Positions 7,557 through 15,357 of a stretch of DNA of 23,361 bases are shown here, in pieces (positions within the stretch are counted from its first letter, which is position 1; each line of letters starts with the position of its first letter). The notes under the pieces are model-generated. The model was not told the origin of the DNA. It was given only the letters and a program-made list of their open reading frames with translations, and did no database searches. Source of the stretch: Eubacterium sp. (GTDB lineage: Bacteria > Bacillota_A > Clostridia > Lachnospirales > Lachnospiraceae); assembly GCA_024687845.1 (NCBI GenBank), contig JAILEL010000046.1, positions 1-23,361 on the forward strand, read 5' to 3'. Made by a program: the position numbers and the translations under genes.

Positions 7557-7763
7557 ATAATATGACATACGGAAACCGCTATTTTTCTAAGAAAAATGCT
7601 ATTATGCCCGCCCTCGAGCATAGCTCTCGTGGACTATGCTAAAAACTGTCCACTGGACAGTTTTCTATACGCATAGTCCCCATGTTTCAGCGTGTCATAA
7701 GGTCAAAATGCTTTTCCTGCAAGCAGGAACGCATTTTGACTTTTGACACTTATGTCATATTAT
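7557..7763. repeat. 207-bp structured element with 13-bp terminal inverted repeats
   Basis: ATAATATGACATA (7557-7569) and TATGTCATATTAT (7751-7763) are exact inverted copies. Between them are three hairpins. One has arms ATTTTTCT/AGAAAAAT (7581-7597). The second has GGACTATGC (7631-7639) pairing with GCATAGTCC (7671-7679) around a perfect 11-bp stem AAAACTGTCCA/TGGACAGTTTT (7642-7664). The third has GTGTCA/TGACAC (7692-7749) around GTCAAAATGC/GCATTTTGAC and TTCCTGC/GCAGGAA. There is no open reading frame of note inside. The layout fits a MITE-like or other dispersed intergenic repeat. The right end includes the bioB stop codon and its last two codons. I see only one copy in the window, so repeat status is inferred. 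Confidence 0.6.
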
Positions 7764-8717
7764 TCTTCCCAGGCGCTTAAACATCTCCACATCACTCTTA
7801 ATTGTAGAGCCTGATGTTGTAAGCATATTTCCGGTTATTGTAGCACTGGCGCCACCAATGAATGCTCTCTCCCCATCATTCTTAATCAGGCTTCTTCCTG
7901 CAGCAAGTCGAATATCTGCCTCAGGGTTGATAAACCTGAAAAACGCAACTGTTCGTAATATTTCTTCTTCAGTAAGCCGTGATACATTTTCAAGCGGGGT
8001 ACCTTTGATAGGAATTAGTGCGTTGATAGGTATGGACTTGATTTCCAGTTCCATCAGGTCAAATGCCATATCAATACGGTCATCCATTGTTTCGCCCATT
8101 CCGATAATACCACCTGAGCAAACCTCAAGTCCCGCCTTCTTCGCTCTTTCTATATTTGCAAGCTTATCATCAAATGAATGTGTGGTGCAGATTTTAGGGA
8201 AATATCCTCTGGAGGTTTCAATATTATTGTGATACCTTCTAACACCGACTGAGTATAATCTGTCAAACTGCTCCTGCGTCAGAAATCCCAGGGAGGCACA
8301 AAGCGAAATACCAAGCTCCTTTCCCAGTCTCTCATATATCTTGATCAGTTTCTCAAATTCACTATCTGTTGGCCCCTTTCCGGAATTCACTATAGCAAAT
8401 CTCTTAACACCTTCTATTTCATTTGAATGAGCCTCATTATAAATAGTTTCATAATCCAGAAGCTTATAAACATCGCACTGTGTATGATTAAATGACGACT
8501 GTGCACAGAACTTACAATTCTCACCGCAGTTTCCGCTTTTCCCGGCTATGATGGAACATAGATCAACAAAATCTCCTTTGAAATGCTTTCTCAGCATGTC
8601 TGAAGCTATAAGCAATTCATCAACATCACTAGCTTTTAACTGTCCAACTATATCCTCATCTTCTCTTTTTATTCTATAGCCTTCCTTTATTCTCTCGGCG
8701 ATTTCTAAAACAGCCAC
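7755..8717 (-). CDS. bioB: Biotin synthase (radical SAM)
   Basis: A 320-residue enzyme inserting sulphur into dethiobiotin to make biotin. The radical-SAM cluster motif is CGENCKFC (Cys64, Cys68, Cys71), followed by AQSSFN as in BioB. CASLGFL (Cys140), CSGGIIGMGET (Cys200) and DIRLAAGR (Arg270 region) match auxiliary-cluster positions. At the place of the other auxiliary cysteine (E. coli RFC) this protein has RFA (Ala108), as I recall for BioB of obligate anaerobes. Translation starts at GTG 8717, with AAAGGGAG seven bases upstream. No other biotin gene is nearby, so the cell may take up or make dethiobiotin elsewhere. It is regulated by a BirA-type operator at 8744-8774. Confidence 0.93.
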   Translation of the reverse strand: MAVLEIAERIKEGYRIKREDEDIVGQLKASDVDELLIASDMLRKHFKGDFVDLCSIIAGKSGNCGENCKFCAQSSFNHTQCDVYKLLDYETIYNEAHSNEIEGVKRFAIVNSGKGPTDSEFEKLIKIYERLGKELGISLCASLGFLTQEQFDRLYSVGVRRYHNNIETSRGYFPKICTTHSFDDKLANIERAKKAGLEVCSGGIIGMGETMDDRIDMAFDLMELEIKSIPINALIPIKGTPLENVSRLTEEEILRTVAFFRFINPEADIRLAAGRSLIKNDGERAFIGGASATITGNMLTTSGSTIKSDVEMFKRLGRII

Positions 8718-8743
8718 TTTTTTTCTCCCTTTCAGCTTTTAAT

Positions 8744-8774
8744 TGTCAACCATTATCTATTATTTAGGTTGACA
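8744..8774. promoter_or_regulatory. BirA-type biotin operator
   Basis: TGTCAACC (8744-8751) and GGTTGACA (8767-8774) are perfect inverted arms, 15 bases apart. The shape matches the known BirA operator (TTGTTAAC, 14-16 bases, GTTAACAA) with a C/G change. It lies just downstream of the bioB -10, where biotin-loaded BirA would block transcription. Confidence 0.75.
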
Positions 8775-8782
8775 TCCAGCCT

Positions 8783-8811
8783 ATTATAGTACAATTAATG
8801 GGAGTGGTAAA
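8783..8811 (-). promoter_or_regulatory. bioB promoter
   Basis: On the minus strand, TTTACC (8806-8811) and a perfect TATAAT (8783-8788) are 17 bases apart. The predicted start point is at about 8776, at the edge of the operator. Confidence 0.7.
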
Positions 8812-8820
8812 GTAGTTCCT

Positions 8821-9609
8821 TTATAAATCCTTACCATAAACCTCTATCTGTGTAAGTGCAGGGAATGGCGAAGGATCATCTGCCTTAATAAGCTTACCAA
8901 GAGTCAGCCAGGATATTACCTTCTTATCTATATTTATAATATGCGGTTCTATGCTTTTTTCAAGAGGCTGAACAAGTTCTGTTCCATCTGAAAATGTAAT
9001 AGTAACCTGATTCCACCAGCTGTCATGTGGGAAATCAGCTCTTGTTATAAGCACTATTTTGTCTATCTCTACTTCTCTACCAAAATCCAGTTTCATCTCT
9101 GCATCTGGATTACGATTTATTCCCCATGACTCGTATGGCCATTCACCATGTGACAGATTAGCACATACTCCATCTATAGCATTTCTTGCTGCAAAAACAG
9201 ATTCACCTCTGGTCTCTACATTTGCCGTAGCATGAGGATAGCAGTTTGTATCTCCATGCTGATCACAAACATTCAGAGCCAGATTCCTATATGCCTTGAT
9301 TTCATCCTCTCTTGCTATGCGTGCATAAAGATAATGTCTGTTTCCTGAAAAAACCTTAGGAGAATAGCAGATTCTTTTTTCTCCAAATGGAACATAATAA
9401 GAAACATTATCCGTAACATAGCAAAGTGCTGCTCCAAGAGCATCATCTACCTGAAGAAATACATGCATATTTTTTTGAGCAGTCTCCAGAACGATTCGGT
9501 CTCCCTCCTGATATTCAGCAGTACATACAAGACTTACAAATCCCTCTCCGTGACTCACGCATATAGTCTTATCGTTCTTATCCAGAACCTTTAAAGTAAG
9601 CATATCCAT
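8821..9609 (-). CDS. F5/8-type C-like carbohydrate-binding protein, no signal peptide
   Basis: A 262-residue protein, last in the transport/hydrolase operon, 18 bases after the YesL-like gene. The first 105 residues or so are a beta-rich region I do not recognise. From about 107 it resembles a discoidin or galactose-binding jelly roll: ALNVCDQHGDTNCYPHATAN, then FAARNAIDG, ESWGINRNPDAEMKLDFGRE, IDKIVLITRADFPHDSWW, TITFSDGT, and a closing ALTQIEVYG. No catalytic motif was seen. The N-terminus MDMLTLKVLDKND is not a signal peptide, so it should act inside the cell, perhaps presenting oligosaccharides to the cytoplasmic hydrolases or acting as an unrecognised enzyme. Confidence is good for the fold, low for the role. 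Confidence 0.6.
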   Translation of the reverse strand: MDMLTLKVLDKNDKTICVSHGEGFVSLVCTAEYQEGDRIVLETAQKNMHVFLQVDDALGAALCYVTDNVSYYVPFGEKRICYSPKVFSGNRHYLYARIAREDEIKAYRNLALNVCDQHGDTNCYPHATANVETRGESVFAARNAIDGVCANLSHGEWPYESWGINRNPDAEMKLDFGREVEIDKIVLITRADFPHDSWWNQVTITFSDGTELVQPLEKSIEPHIINIDKKVISWLTLGKLIKADDPSPFPALTQIEVYGKDL

Positions 9610-9627
9610 AATAATTCTCTCTTTCCT

Positions 9628-10365
9628 TTATTCATTAATATCGTCTTTTACTGTCGATTCTTTTATATCTTCTTTAGTCTCTTCTATTTCAGTCTGAACC
9701 ATTCCATTCTCATCAGAATCTTCCGATTCATATGTATCAGAAATATCATCATCTGGCAGATTCCAGTTATATTTTGGAAAGATCATCTTTATAAGTATTA
9801 TACTGTGCACAAAAGCAATCGCTCCAGGTGCTATAAACAAAACCGGCCAGAATACAAATAACGAAACAGCAATTACGCAGGCCAGTGTTATAGCCATCAG
9901 CAGCACCCATGAAAAATGCTTTACGCACACCATAAATGACATCATAAAGAGATTTCCAACACTTGTCTTAAGTCTTGCAGTTAGCGCAAATATTACAGAA
10001 AACATTAAAAGATAAACAAAAGAAAATACAACAAGCGCCCATAAAAGTGTAAGAGCAACCTCGGTACCAACCTTCTGATACTGAACTATTGATACAGAAA
10101 TAATGCCACCTACACATCCAAATATCGCCCATATAGCTGTTGACTGTATAAAGTTTTCCTTAAAACCCTTTAGAAATGATTGAAACAGATATCCCTCTTT
10201 ATCCTCAGCAAGCTTAAGTGTTACATAATAAAGCGCACTGGTGGATGCTCCTATAGTAACTATGGGCAGACTAAACAGAAACCATAATATCGAAAGAATT
10301 ATTACATCTGCTACCTTACCCATAACAGTCCATATAGGATTATCATACGCAAACAGTTTAGACAT
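9628..10365 (-). CDS. YesL-like DUF624 membrane protein
   Basis: About 245 residues with several hydrophobic helices. The N-terminal MSKLFAYDNPIWTVMGKVAD, then IILSILWFLFSLPIVTIGASTSALYYVTLKL, is the DUF624 signature. Further helices lie around STAIWAIFGCVGGIISVSIV, LLWALVVFSFVYLLMFSVIFAL, and a long pair near LLMAITLACVIAVSLFVFWPVLFIAPGAIAFVHSII. The last 45 residues are acidic and probably cytoplasmic. Family members such as B. subtilis YesL sit in ABC-sugar and polysaccharide loci, but their function is not established. The ATG at 10365 follows AAAGGA at a workable distance; an ATG four codons earlier (10377) overlaps that site and is less likely. Confidence 0.8.
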   Translation of the reverse strand: MSKLFAYDNPIWTVMGKVADVIILSILWFLFSLPIVTIGASTSALYYVTLKLAEDKEGYLFQSFLKGFKENFIQSTAIWAIFGCVGGIISVSIVQYQKVGTEVALTLLWALVVFSFVYLLMFSVIFALTARLKTSVGNLFMMSFMVCVKHFSWVLLMAITLACVIAVSLFVFWPVLFIAPGAIAFVHSIILIKMIFPKYNWNLPDDDISDTYESEDSDENGMVQTEIEETKEDIKESTVKDDINE

Positions 10366-10380
10366 ATTATCTACCATCCT

Positions 10381-12102
10381 TTATTTTTTACTGAACTCTG
10401 CTATAACCTTTGTTTTTATAACAGTCTTTCCCTGTTTGATATGATAACATACTGCTGGTATTCTTGTCATTGGATATAAAAGATTAGTATTTGGATCGGC
10501 ATTTATAACTACGCCTTCACCAATATTATCTTCTGATACCACTTCACAAAAGGCATAATAATTATCTACTCTTGCACTATTTTTATTTTGACTAAGCTTT
10601 TCGCCATCAACATCTATCTGTACCGCAAAACCACAATCATATGCATTACAATCTCTATCGCTTACTATGGTATGTTCACGAAGATGGCCTGAATCAGTAG
10701 GAATTATTCTTGTCTCTACAACTATGCCTTCATATGGAATCCACTTAGAATAAACTTCTGTATCAGTTACTTTATATTCTTCGCAGACTCTTCTTGTATA
10801 TACATAGCCATTTATATAGAAGGACAGCATTGAATCCGTAGCTGCCTCATGAACCTCACATGTAGACTTAGCTACACTAAAGGCAAAGCCTGTATCATAT
10901 GCGAATTTGCCGTACTTTGCTGGAGTCTGACCATGACCAGCGGGACTATATTTTCCAGGAACAAATGCTGTAACGTGTCCTGAATATCTATGAATAAGCA
11001 TATCCGCATTTATTAGTGCCTTCTGAGTATCCAGCTGAGGAAGAGGTTCTATCTCTGCTGTCCAGAATGGATGATCATCTGGCAGACTAAGAATTGCAAA
11101 TGTTTTCATTGCCCAATAAGGAGAGCCTGGACCGTTATATCTCTCTCCCATTACCAGATTTGGATACCCATAGCCTATAGTTAGTATGTCTTCTTTATCA
11201 AATATAGGTTTCTTCAACCAGTCACATAAATGTCGGACTATGAGTCCCTTCATAACACCTATCGGAAATGGCTCTATTCCAGCCATCAGACATGCAGAGA
11301 AAAAGCTCACTTGTGAAAATCTGTAGGTGAGTGATCTTCCATATGGTAAAGAAGCTCCGCTCTCATCAAACCAGTAAATAAACTGTTTTGCAAATACATT
11401 TGCTCTTTCTTTATAGACTCTGCATCTTTCTGGATCTTCATCCTCCATAACACTCGCATAAAACAAACTGTAAAAATGTATTGCAAAGGATATGTAATAA
11501 TCCTTCTGTCCCGAATCACCATCCTGATACCAGCCTTCTCCAAGATAAAATGAATCCGCACCATCCAGATATTTCTGCAGCTTCTCAGCATCGTAAGGAC
11601 GACCAAGCTTCTTAAGAGCGATATTAACAAGCACTGCAAACAGCACCCAGTTACAAACCGGAAGCTCATACTTATTTATCTCAAACAACCACTGTGCCAG
11701 ATTATCCTTTTCCTTATCTGACAGAGGCTCCCATATAATCTCCGGTGTAAGAATGAGCCCGTATGCCATAGCTGCCATTTCAACAAACCTTTGGTCAAAT
11801 GTATGACAGTGTCCCCAGTATTCAGAGCCTTCCGTATCAGTTCCTGCAACAAACCCTTTTCGATAATAATCTTCGAAAATCTGATGATGACCTCCACCTG
11901 CCCAGAAAGGCACAAGTCCCCATAAAGGTCTGGAAAATGCTTCAAGTCTGATAACTCTCTCTGGATATGTTGTAGCAGTTACACCAAGATCTATACCTGC
12001 TTTTTCCTCTGTAAAGCATGGAATAAGTGGTTCTAATATTTGCAGCATCAGATCCTGAAAATCCTTTTTGCTATTTAAATAGCCTTTCCAATCTGTTCTC
12101 AT
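10381..12102 (-). CDS. DUF2264 family protein, probable intracellular glycoside hydrolase
   Basis: A 573-residue protein. The N-terminal half has the DUF2264 features TTYPERVIRLEAFSRPLWGL and VPFWAGGG, then YWGHCHTFDQRFVEMAAMAYGL and ELPVCNWVLFAVLVN, with GWYQDGDSGQKDYYISFAIH and PYGRSLTYRFSQVSFF further on. This is an alpha-helical toroid. The C-terminal half is beta-rich. My recollection is that characterised DUF2264 proteins are assigned to GH154 as beta-glucuronidases; this is unverified. No signal peptide is present, so it acts in the cytoplasm. It lies 16 bases after GH88 and 15 before the YesL-like gene, so it is co-expressed with them and likely removes uronic acids or processes the same oligosaccharide. 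The exact linkage is unknown. Confidence 0.72.
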   Translation of the reverse strand: MRTDWKGYLNSKKDFQDLMLQILEPLIPCFTEEKAGIDLGVTATTYPERVIRLEAFSRPLWGLVPFWAGGGHHQIFEDYYRKGFVAGTDTEGSEYWGHCHTFDQRFVEMAAMAYGLILTPEIIWEPLSDKEKDNLAQWLFEINKYELPVCNWVLFAVLVNIALKKLGRPYDAEKLQKYLDGADSFYLGEGWYQDGDSGQKDYYISFAIHFYSLFYASVMEDEDPERCRVYKERANVFAKQFIYWFDESGASLPYGRSLTYRFSQVSFFSACLMAGIEPFPIGVMKGLIVRHLCDWLKKPIFDKEDILTIGYGYPNLVMGERYNGPGSPYWAMKTFAILSLPDDHPFWTAEIEPLPQLDTQKALINADMLIHRYSGHVTAFVPGKYSPAGHGQTPAKYGKFAYDTGFAFSVAKSTCEVHEAATDSMLSFYINGYVYTRRVCEEYKVTDTEVYSKWIPYEGIVVETRIIPTDSGHLREHTIVSDRDCNAYDCGFAVQIDVDGEKLSQNKNSARVDNYYAFCEVVSEDNIGEGVVINADPNTNLLYPMTRIPAVCYHIKQGKTVIKTKVIAEFSKK

Positions 12103-12118
12103 CTTTATATTCCTCTTT

Positions 12119-13297
12119 CTACCAATATAATTCCCAATCCTTATACAATCTGGTAAGAGCTTCCATGTAGAAATAGTCTCCCCAGGAGTTACATTCGTCT
12201 ACCCCATAATGATTACAGGTATTATATGGCGAATGATTCGAATATGTACTATGAAGCACCAGACCATTAGAAGCTTCAGGATCCTTCACAGCATAATTAT
12301 CATACAGAGATTTCATTATCTGCATAGCATATTTTTTATAAATGCTTCCTTCCTCTTCACTGAGGTTCTTAATCATTTCAAGCATACCACATGCTGCAAT
12401 TGAACCCGATGAAGAGTCTCTTGGCTGATCATCGCCATCAGTAAATTCCAGATCCCAAAATGGAATCATATCCTTTGGAAGATGCTTAATGAAATACTCT
12501 GTTACGCCTTTAAATATATCAATATACTCTTTTCTTTTTGTATATTTATATGCAAGTGCCGCTCCATATATACCCCATGCCTGTCCTCTGGCCCATGCCG
12601 AGCCATCTCGATAACCCTGACATGTAGCTCCATGGTCTGGTTCACCAGTTTCCATATTAAAGAAGAAGGTATGCCATGTAGAAAAGTCTTCTCTTATTAC
12701 ATTTTTAACAGCTGTATGAATATGCTTTTCAGCAATATCTCTATACTTATTATCGCCGGTTTCTTCAGATGCCCAATAAAGCAGTGGAAGATTAAGCAGA
12801 CAATCTATTATAAGTCTGTAATTCTCAGGAGCATCCATTGGTCCCCATGCCTGGATAAATTCTCCTACCGGATGATATCTTGTAATGAGCTGATCAGCTG
12901 CAAGTATTGCCGCTTTTTTTCCTTTCTCACTTCCTGTAAGCTTATATGCCGCAACACAAGAAGGCGAATAAAGAAATCCCATATCATGGTGATCAACTTC
13001 AATCTTTTTTTCTATTCTATTTAAAAAGCTGTCAACCTGAATCAGCGCAGCTTCCTTCAGCTTATCCATTTCAGGATCATTTCTGTCTTTTGCCCATTCA
13101 TAGGATAGCCAGATTTCTCCTGTCCAAAAGCCCGTAGTCCAGTAATCATTCTCAATCGGATGATAAAAGCCATCCTCACTGTAAGCCTTTTGAAATTTAT
13201 AAGTAAATTCGGGAAGATTTGAAACAACCTGCTTTTTGGAAAACTCTAAAGCATCCACTATTTCTTCCCTGCTAATCAAACGCATATCTTCAAACAT
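12119..13297 (-). CDS. Unsaturated glucuronyl hydrolase, GH88
   Basis: A 392-residue alpha/alpha-barrel enzyme that hydrates the 4,5 double bond of the unsaturated uronate left by lyases, freeing 4-deoxy-5-keto-uronate. Asp105 in HHDMGFLY and Asp165 in RLIIDCLLNLP match the two catalytic aspartates of Bacillus UGL (Asp88 and Asp149). Other signatures are YRDGSAWARGQAWGIYG (229-245), FWDLEFTDGD, RDSSSGSIAACGMLEM and ECNSWGDYFYMEAL. The RGQAWGIYG stretch supports GH88 over GH105. There is no signal peptide, so the reaction is cytoplasmic. GGAGG lies 7 bases before the ATG. It opens a four-gene block separated by a terminator from the permease genes. GH88 substrates are usually disaccharides from hyaluronan, chondroitin, heparin, gellan or xanthan. 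Confidence 0.9.
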   Translation of the reverse strand: MFEDMRLISREEIVDALEFSKKQVVSNLPEFTYKFQKAYSEDGFYHPIENDYWTTGFWTGEIWLSYEWAKDRNDPEMDKLKEAALIQVDSFLNRIEKKIEVDHHDMGFLYSPSCVAAYKLTGSEKGKKAAILAADQLITRYHPVGEFIQAWGPMDAPENYRLIIDCLLNLPLLYWASEETGDNKYRDIAEKHIHTAVKNVIREDFSTWHTFFFNMETGEPDHGATCQGYRDGSAWARGQAWGIYGAALAYKYTKRKEYIDIFKGVTEYFIKHLPKDMIPFWDLEFTDGDDQPRDSSSGSIAACGMLEMIKNLSEEEGSIYKKYAMQIMKSLYDNYAVKDPEASNGLVLHSTYSNHSPYNTCNHYGVDECNSWGDYFYMEALTRLYKDWELYW

Positions 13298-13319
13298 ATC
13301 TCATCCTCCAAAGTAAAAA

Positions 13320-13343
13320 GGGCTGTCTTTTTTAAGACAGCCC
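13320..13343 (-). terminator. Intra-operon terminator/attenuator between transport and hydrolase genes
   Basis: On the minus strand, GGGCTGTCTT pairs with AAGACAGCCC (10-bp perfect stem, 4-base loop) and is followed by TTTTT. It lies between the permease stop (13357) and the GH88 start (13297). It should reduce downstream expression relative to the transporter. No separate promoter for GH88 was seen in the short gap. Confidence 0.75.
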
Positions 13344-13356
13344 CATATAATTACAT

Positions 13357-14199
13357 TTATCCTTTTAATCCCGCTGTAGTAACACCTGCTACGAAGTACT
13401 TCTGCATAAATACAAACATTATGATTACAGGAATCAGGGAAATCATAGAACCTGCCATAATAAGTCCATATTCCGATGAATACTGTCCAATAAACATCTT
13501 AAGTCCAAGCTGGATTGTTTTCTTCTCTTCCGTCTTCAAGTAAATAAGTGGTCCAAGATAATCATTCCAGGTATTTACGAAGGTAATGATTATAAGCGTT
13601 GATAACGCTGGCTTGGAAAGCGGAAGCATGATTTTCAGGTAAACATTATATTCGCTCATTCCATCGATTCTGGCAGCCTCACAGAAATCAGTAGGTATAC
13701 CTTCATAGAACTGCTTCATAAGGAATACACCAAATGCTGAAAATGCCTGAAGACAAACCATTGCGAGAAGTTTATCATTAAGTCCCATCTTACGCATCAT
13801 AATGAACTGAGGAACCATGTATACCTGCCAAGGTAATGCTATTGTTGCAATATATGCAAAGAATAAAGTCTTCTTGTATTTGAATTCCATCTTTGCAAAT
13901 GAATAAGCTGCGAAGCTTGATGTAAGAAGCTGTAAGAAAGTAACTACTACTGTAAGTATTACTGTATTCGTTACAAACTTCAACATAGGAATCTTTGTCC
14001 ATATGTCAATATAGTTGCTCCATCTAGGCTGCTTCGGAATCCATACAAATGGATTCATCATGAATACTTCTCTATCTGATTTAATTGAAGCAGATAGCAT
14101 CCATAAAAACGGAAGGATCATGACTGCCGTAACTATCAAAAGTATGATATAGATCAGTACCTTTTTCATAATGAAGTGAAATCTTCTTGAATCTTTCAT
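13357..14199 (-). CDS. ABC sugar transporter permease, MalG type (CUT1)
   Basis: A 280-residue membrane protein with about six helices, the first at residues 12-33. The EAA loop EAARIDGMSEYNVYLKIMLP (174-193), which contacts the ATPase, is well kept. The final KYFVAGVTTAGLKG is the usual end of CUT1 MalG-like permeases. It pairs with the permease encoded upstream (14222-15271), 22 bases away. No ATPase gene is in the window; a shared MsmX/UgpC-type ATPase from elsewhere is expected. It has a strong GGAGAGG site. The likely substrate is a uronate-containing oligosaccharide, judging from the neighbours. Confidence 0.92.
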   Translation of the reverse strand: MKDSRRFHFIMKKVLIYIILLIVTAVMILPFLWMLSASIKSDREVFMMNPFVWIPKQPRWSNYIDIWTKIPMLKFVTNTVILTVVVTFLQLLTSSFAAYSFAKMEFKYKKTLFFAYIATIALPWQVYMVPQFIMMRKMGLNDKLLAMVCLQAFSAFGVFLMKQFYEGIPTDFCEAARIDGMSEYNVYLKIMLPLSKPALSTLIIITFVNTWNDYLGPLIYLKTEEKKTIQLGLKMFIGQYSSEYGLIMAGSMISLIPVIIMFVFMQKYFVAGVTTAGLKG

Positions 14200-14221
14200 A
14201 TCGGCCTCTCCTTTCCTAAAA

Positions 14222-15271
14222 TTAATCTGCTATATGCTTTTCATAACGGAACTGGACAAGTGTTACAGCAAGTACTATAAGGAAAAGTACCATAGCGATT
14301 GCACTTGAGTATCCAAGATCCCAATAATTAAATGCATTCTGATAGATATAATATACAAGTACGGTAGCTGAATTACTCAGTTTTCCGTCTCCACCACCTG
14401 CCAGCATAACTGCGATATCGTAAACCTTAAAGCAGTTAATTGTGAGCATTACGAGAACAAAGAATGATGTTCCACGAAGCTGTGGAATTGTAACATATAT
14501 AAATTTCTGCCAAGCGCTTGCTCCATCAAGATCAGCTGCCTCATAAAGCTCTTCTGATATTCCCTGCAGACCTGCAAGATATATCAGCATGTAATAACCC
14601 ATGTACTTCCATACACTGAAAAGAATAAAGGTAAGAAGTACCAGACTTCCACTAAACCACTTTGGAAGATTATTCTGTTCTACATGAAATACTGTATAAA
14701 GAATATAGTTAACAGGACCCTTTGAAGGATGGAATATCATACTCCATACCGATGTTATTGCTACAAGAGAAGCAACATAAGGGAAGAATGCTACTGTTCT
14801 GAAGAAACTTCTTGCAACTACCTTCTGATTAAGGATTATAGCAAGTCCGAGTGAGGCTGCCATTGTAAGAGGCACAGTACCTATAACATATATTATAGTA
14901 TTCTTTAAAGCTGATAAGAAAAATGTATCAGTTGCCAGTCTGGTGAAGTTACTTATTCCCACAAACGATGCTTCGTTATTTCCATCCCACTTCATAAATG
15001 CAAGTGCGAATGCAAATATAATTGGAACAAGTGTGAAAACACAAAAGCCTATAAAATTCGGTGCTATGAATGAATAGGCAATCAGGTTTCTCTTTCCCGC
15101 ACGACCTAATATTCTGTTATTTCTAGCCAACATAAGCTTGTTCTTCAGCTTTATTCTTTTCGCTATCATCTTTTGCCTTTTGGAATCATCCTTTTCAGCA
15201 TCAATAGCGATGTTGATATCCGCTAATTGGGCTTCAAGTTTAGCCACCTTAGCTTGTTGTTTTTCATTCAT
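14222..15271 (-). CDS. ABC sugar transporter permease, MalF/LplB type, with N-terminal coiled coil
   Basis: A 349-residue membrane protein. Helices start at about residue 63 (LIAYSFIAPNFIGFCVFTLV), and the EAA loop is EAADLDGASAWQKFIYVTIP (244-263). The mate permease is the next gene. Unusually, the first 60 residues are a charged region with heptad-like spacing (KQQAKVAKLEAQLADI, and MIAKRIKLKNKLMLARNN) that most CUT1 permeases lack. It should be a cytoplasmic coiled coil and could bind the ATPase or another protein. The start at 15271 follows AAAGGCAGGG and the coiled coil is continuous with the core, so it is not an annotation artefact of an early ATG. Substrate as for its partner. Confidence 0.9.
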   Translation of the reverse strand: MNEKQQAKVAKLEAQLADINIAIDAEKDDSKRQKMIAKRIKLKNKLMLARNNRILGRAGKRNLIAYSFIAPNFIGFCVFTLVPIIFAFALAFMKWDGNNEASFVGISNFTRLATDTFFLSALKNTIIYVIGTVPLTMAASLGLAIILNQKVVARSFFRTVAFFPYVASLVAITSVWSMIFHPSKGPVNYILYTVFHVEQNNLPKWFSGSLVLLTFILFSVWKYMGYYMLIYLAGLQGISEELYEAADLDGASAWQKFIYVTIPQLRGTSFFVLVMLTINCFKVYDIAVMLAGGGDGKLSNSATVLVYYIYQNAFNYWDLGYSSAIAMVLFLIVLAVTLVQFRYEKHIAD

Positions 15272-15300
15272 ATCACACCCTGCCTTTCATCTGATAATTA

Positions 15301-15321
15301 GGGCTGGTTATTAGCCAGCCC
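15301..15321 (-). other. Stem-loop between lipoprotein and permease genes
   Basis: GGGCTGG (15301-15307) pairs with CCAGCCC (15315-15321). On the transcribed minus strand no T-run follows, so this is more likely an mRNA-stabilising or partial-stop hairpin after the abundant binding protein. Confidence 0.6.
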
Positions 15322-15357
15322 CAAATAATCAGTTTTTTACTTTATTAGCATTAATCA

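Noticed and set aside
12482..13024. A 180-codon plus-strand open frame
   Set aside because: It lies antisense to the strongly supported GH88 gene, has low-complexity Cys/Ile/Phe-rich content and no ribosome site; it is a shadow frame.
12119..13297. GH105 unsaturated rhamnogalacturonyl hydrolase
   Set aside because: The HHDMGF and RDGSAWARGQAWGIYG motifs and both aspartates fit GH88 better; the B. subtilis yes-cluster likeness alone is not enough.
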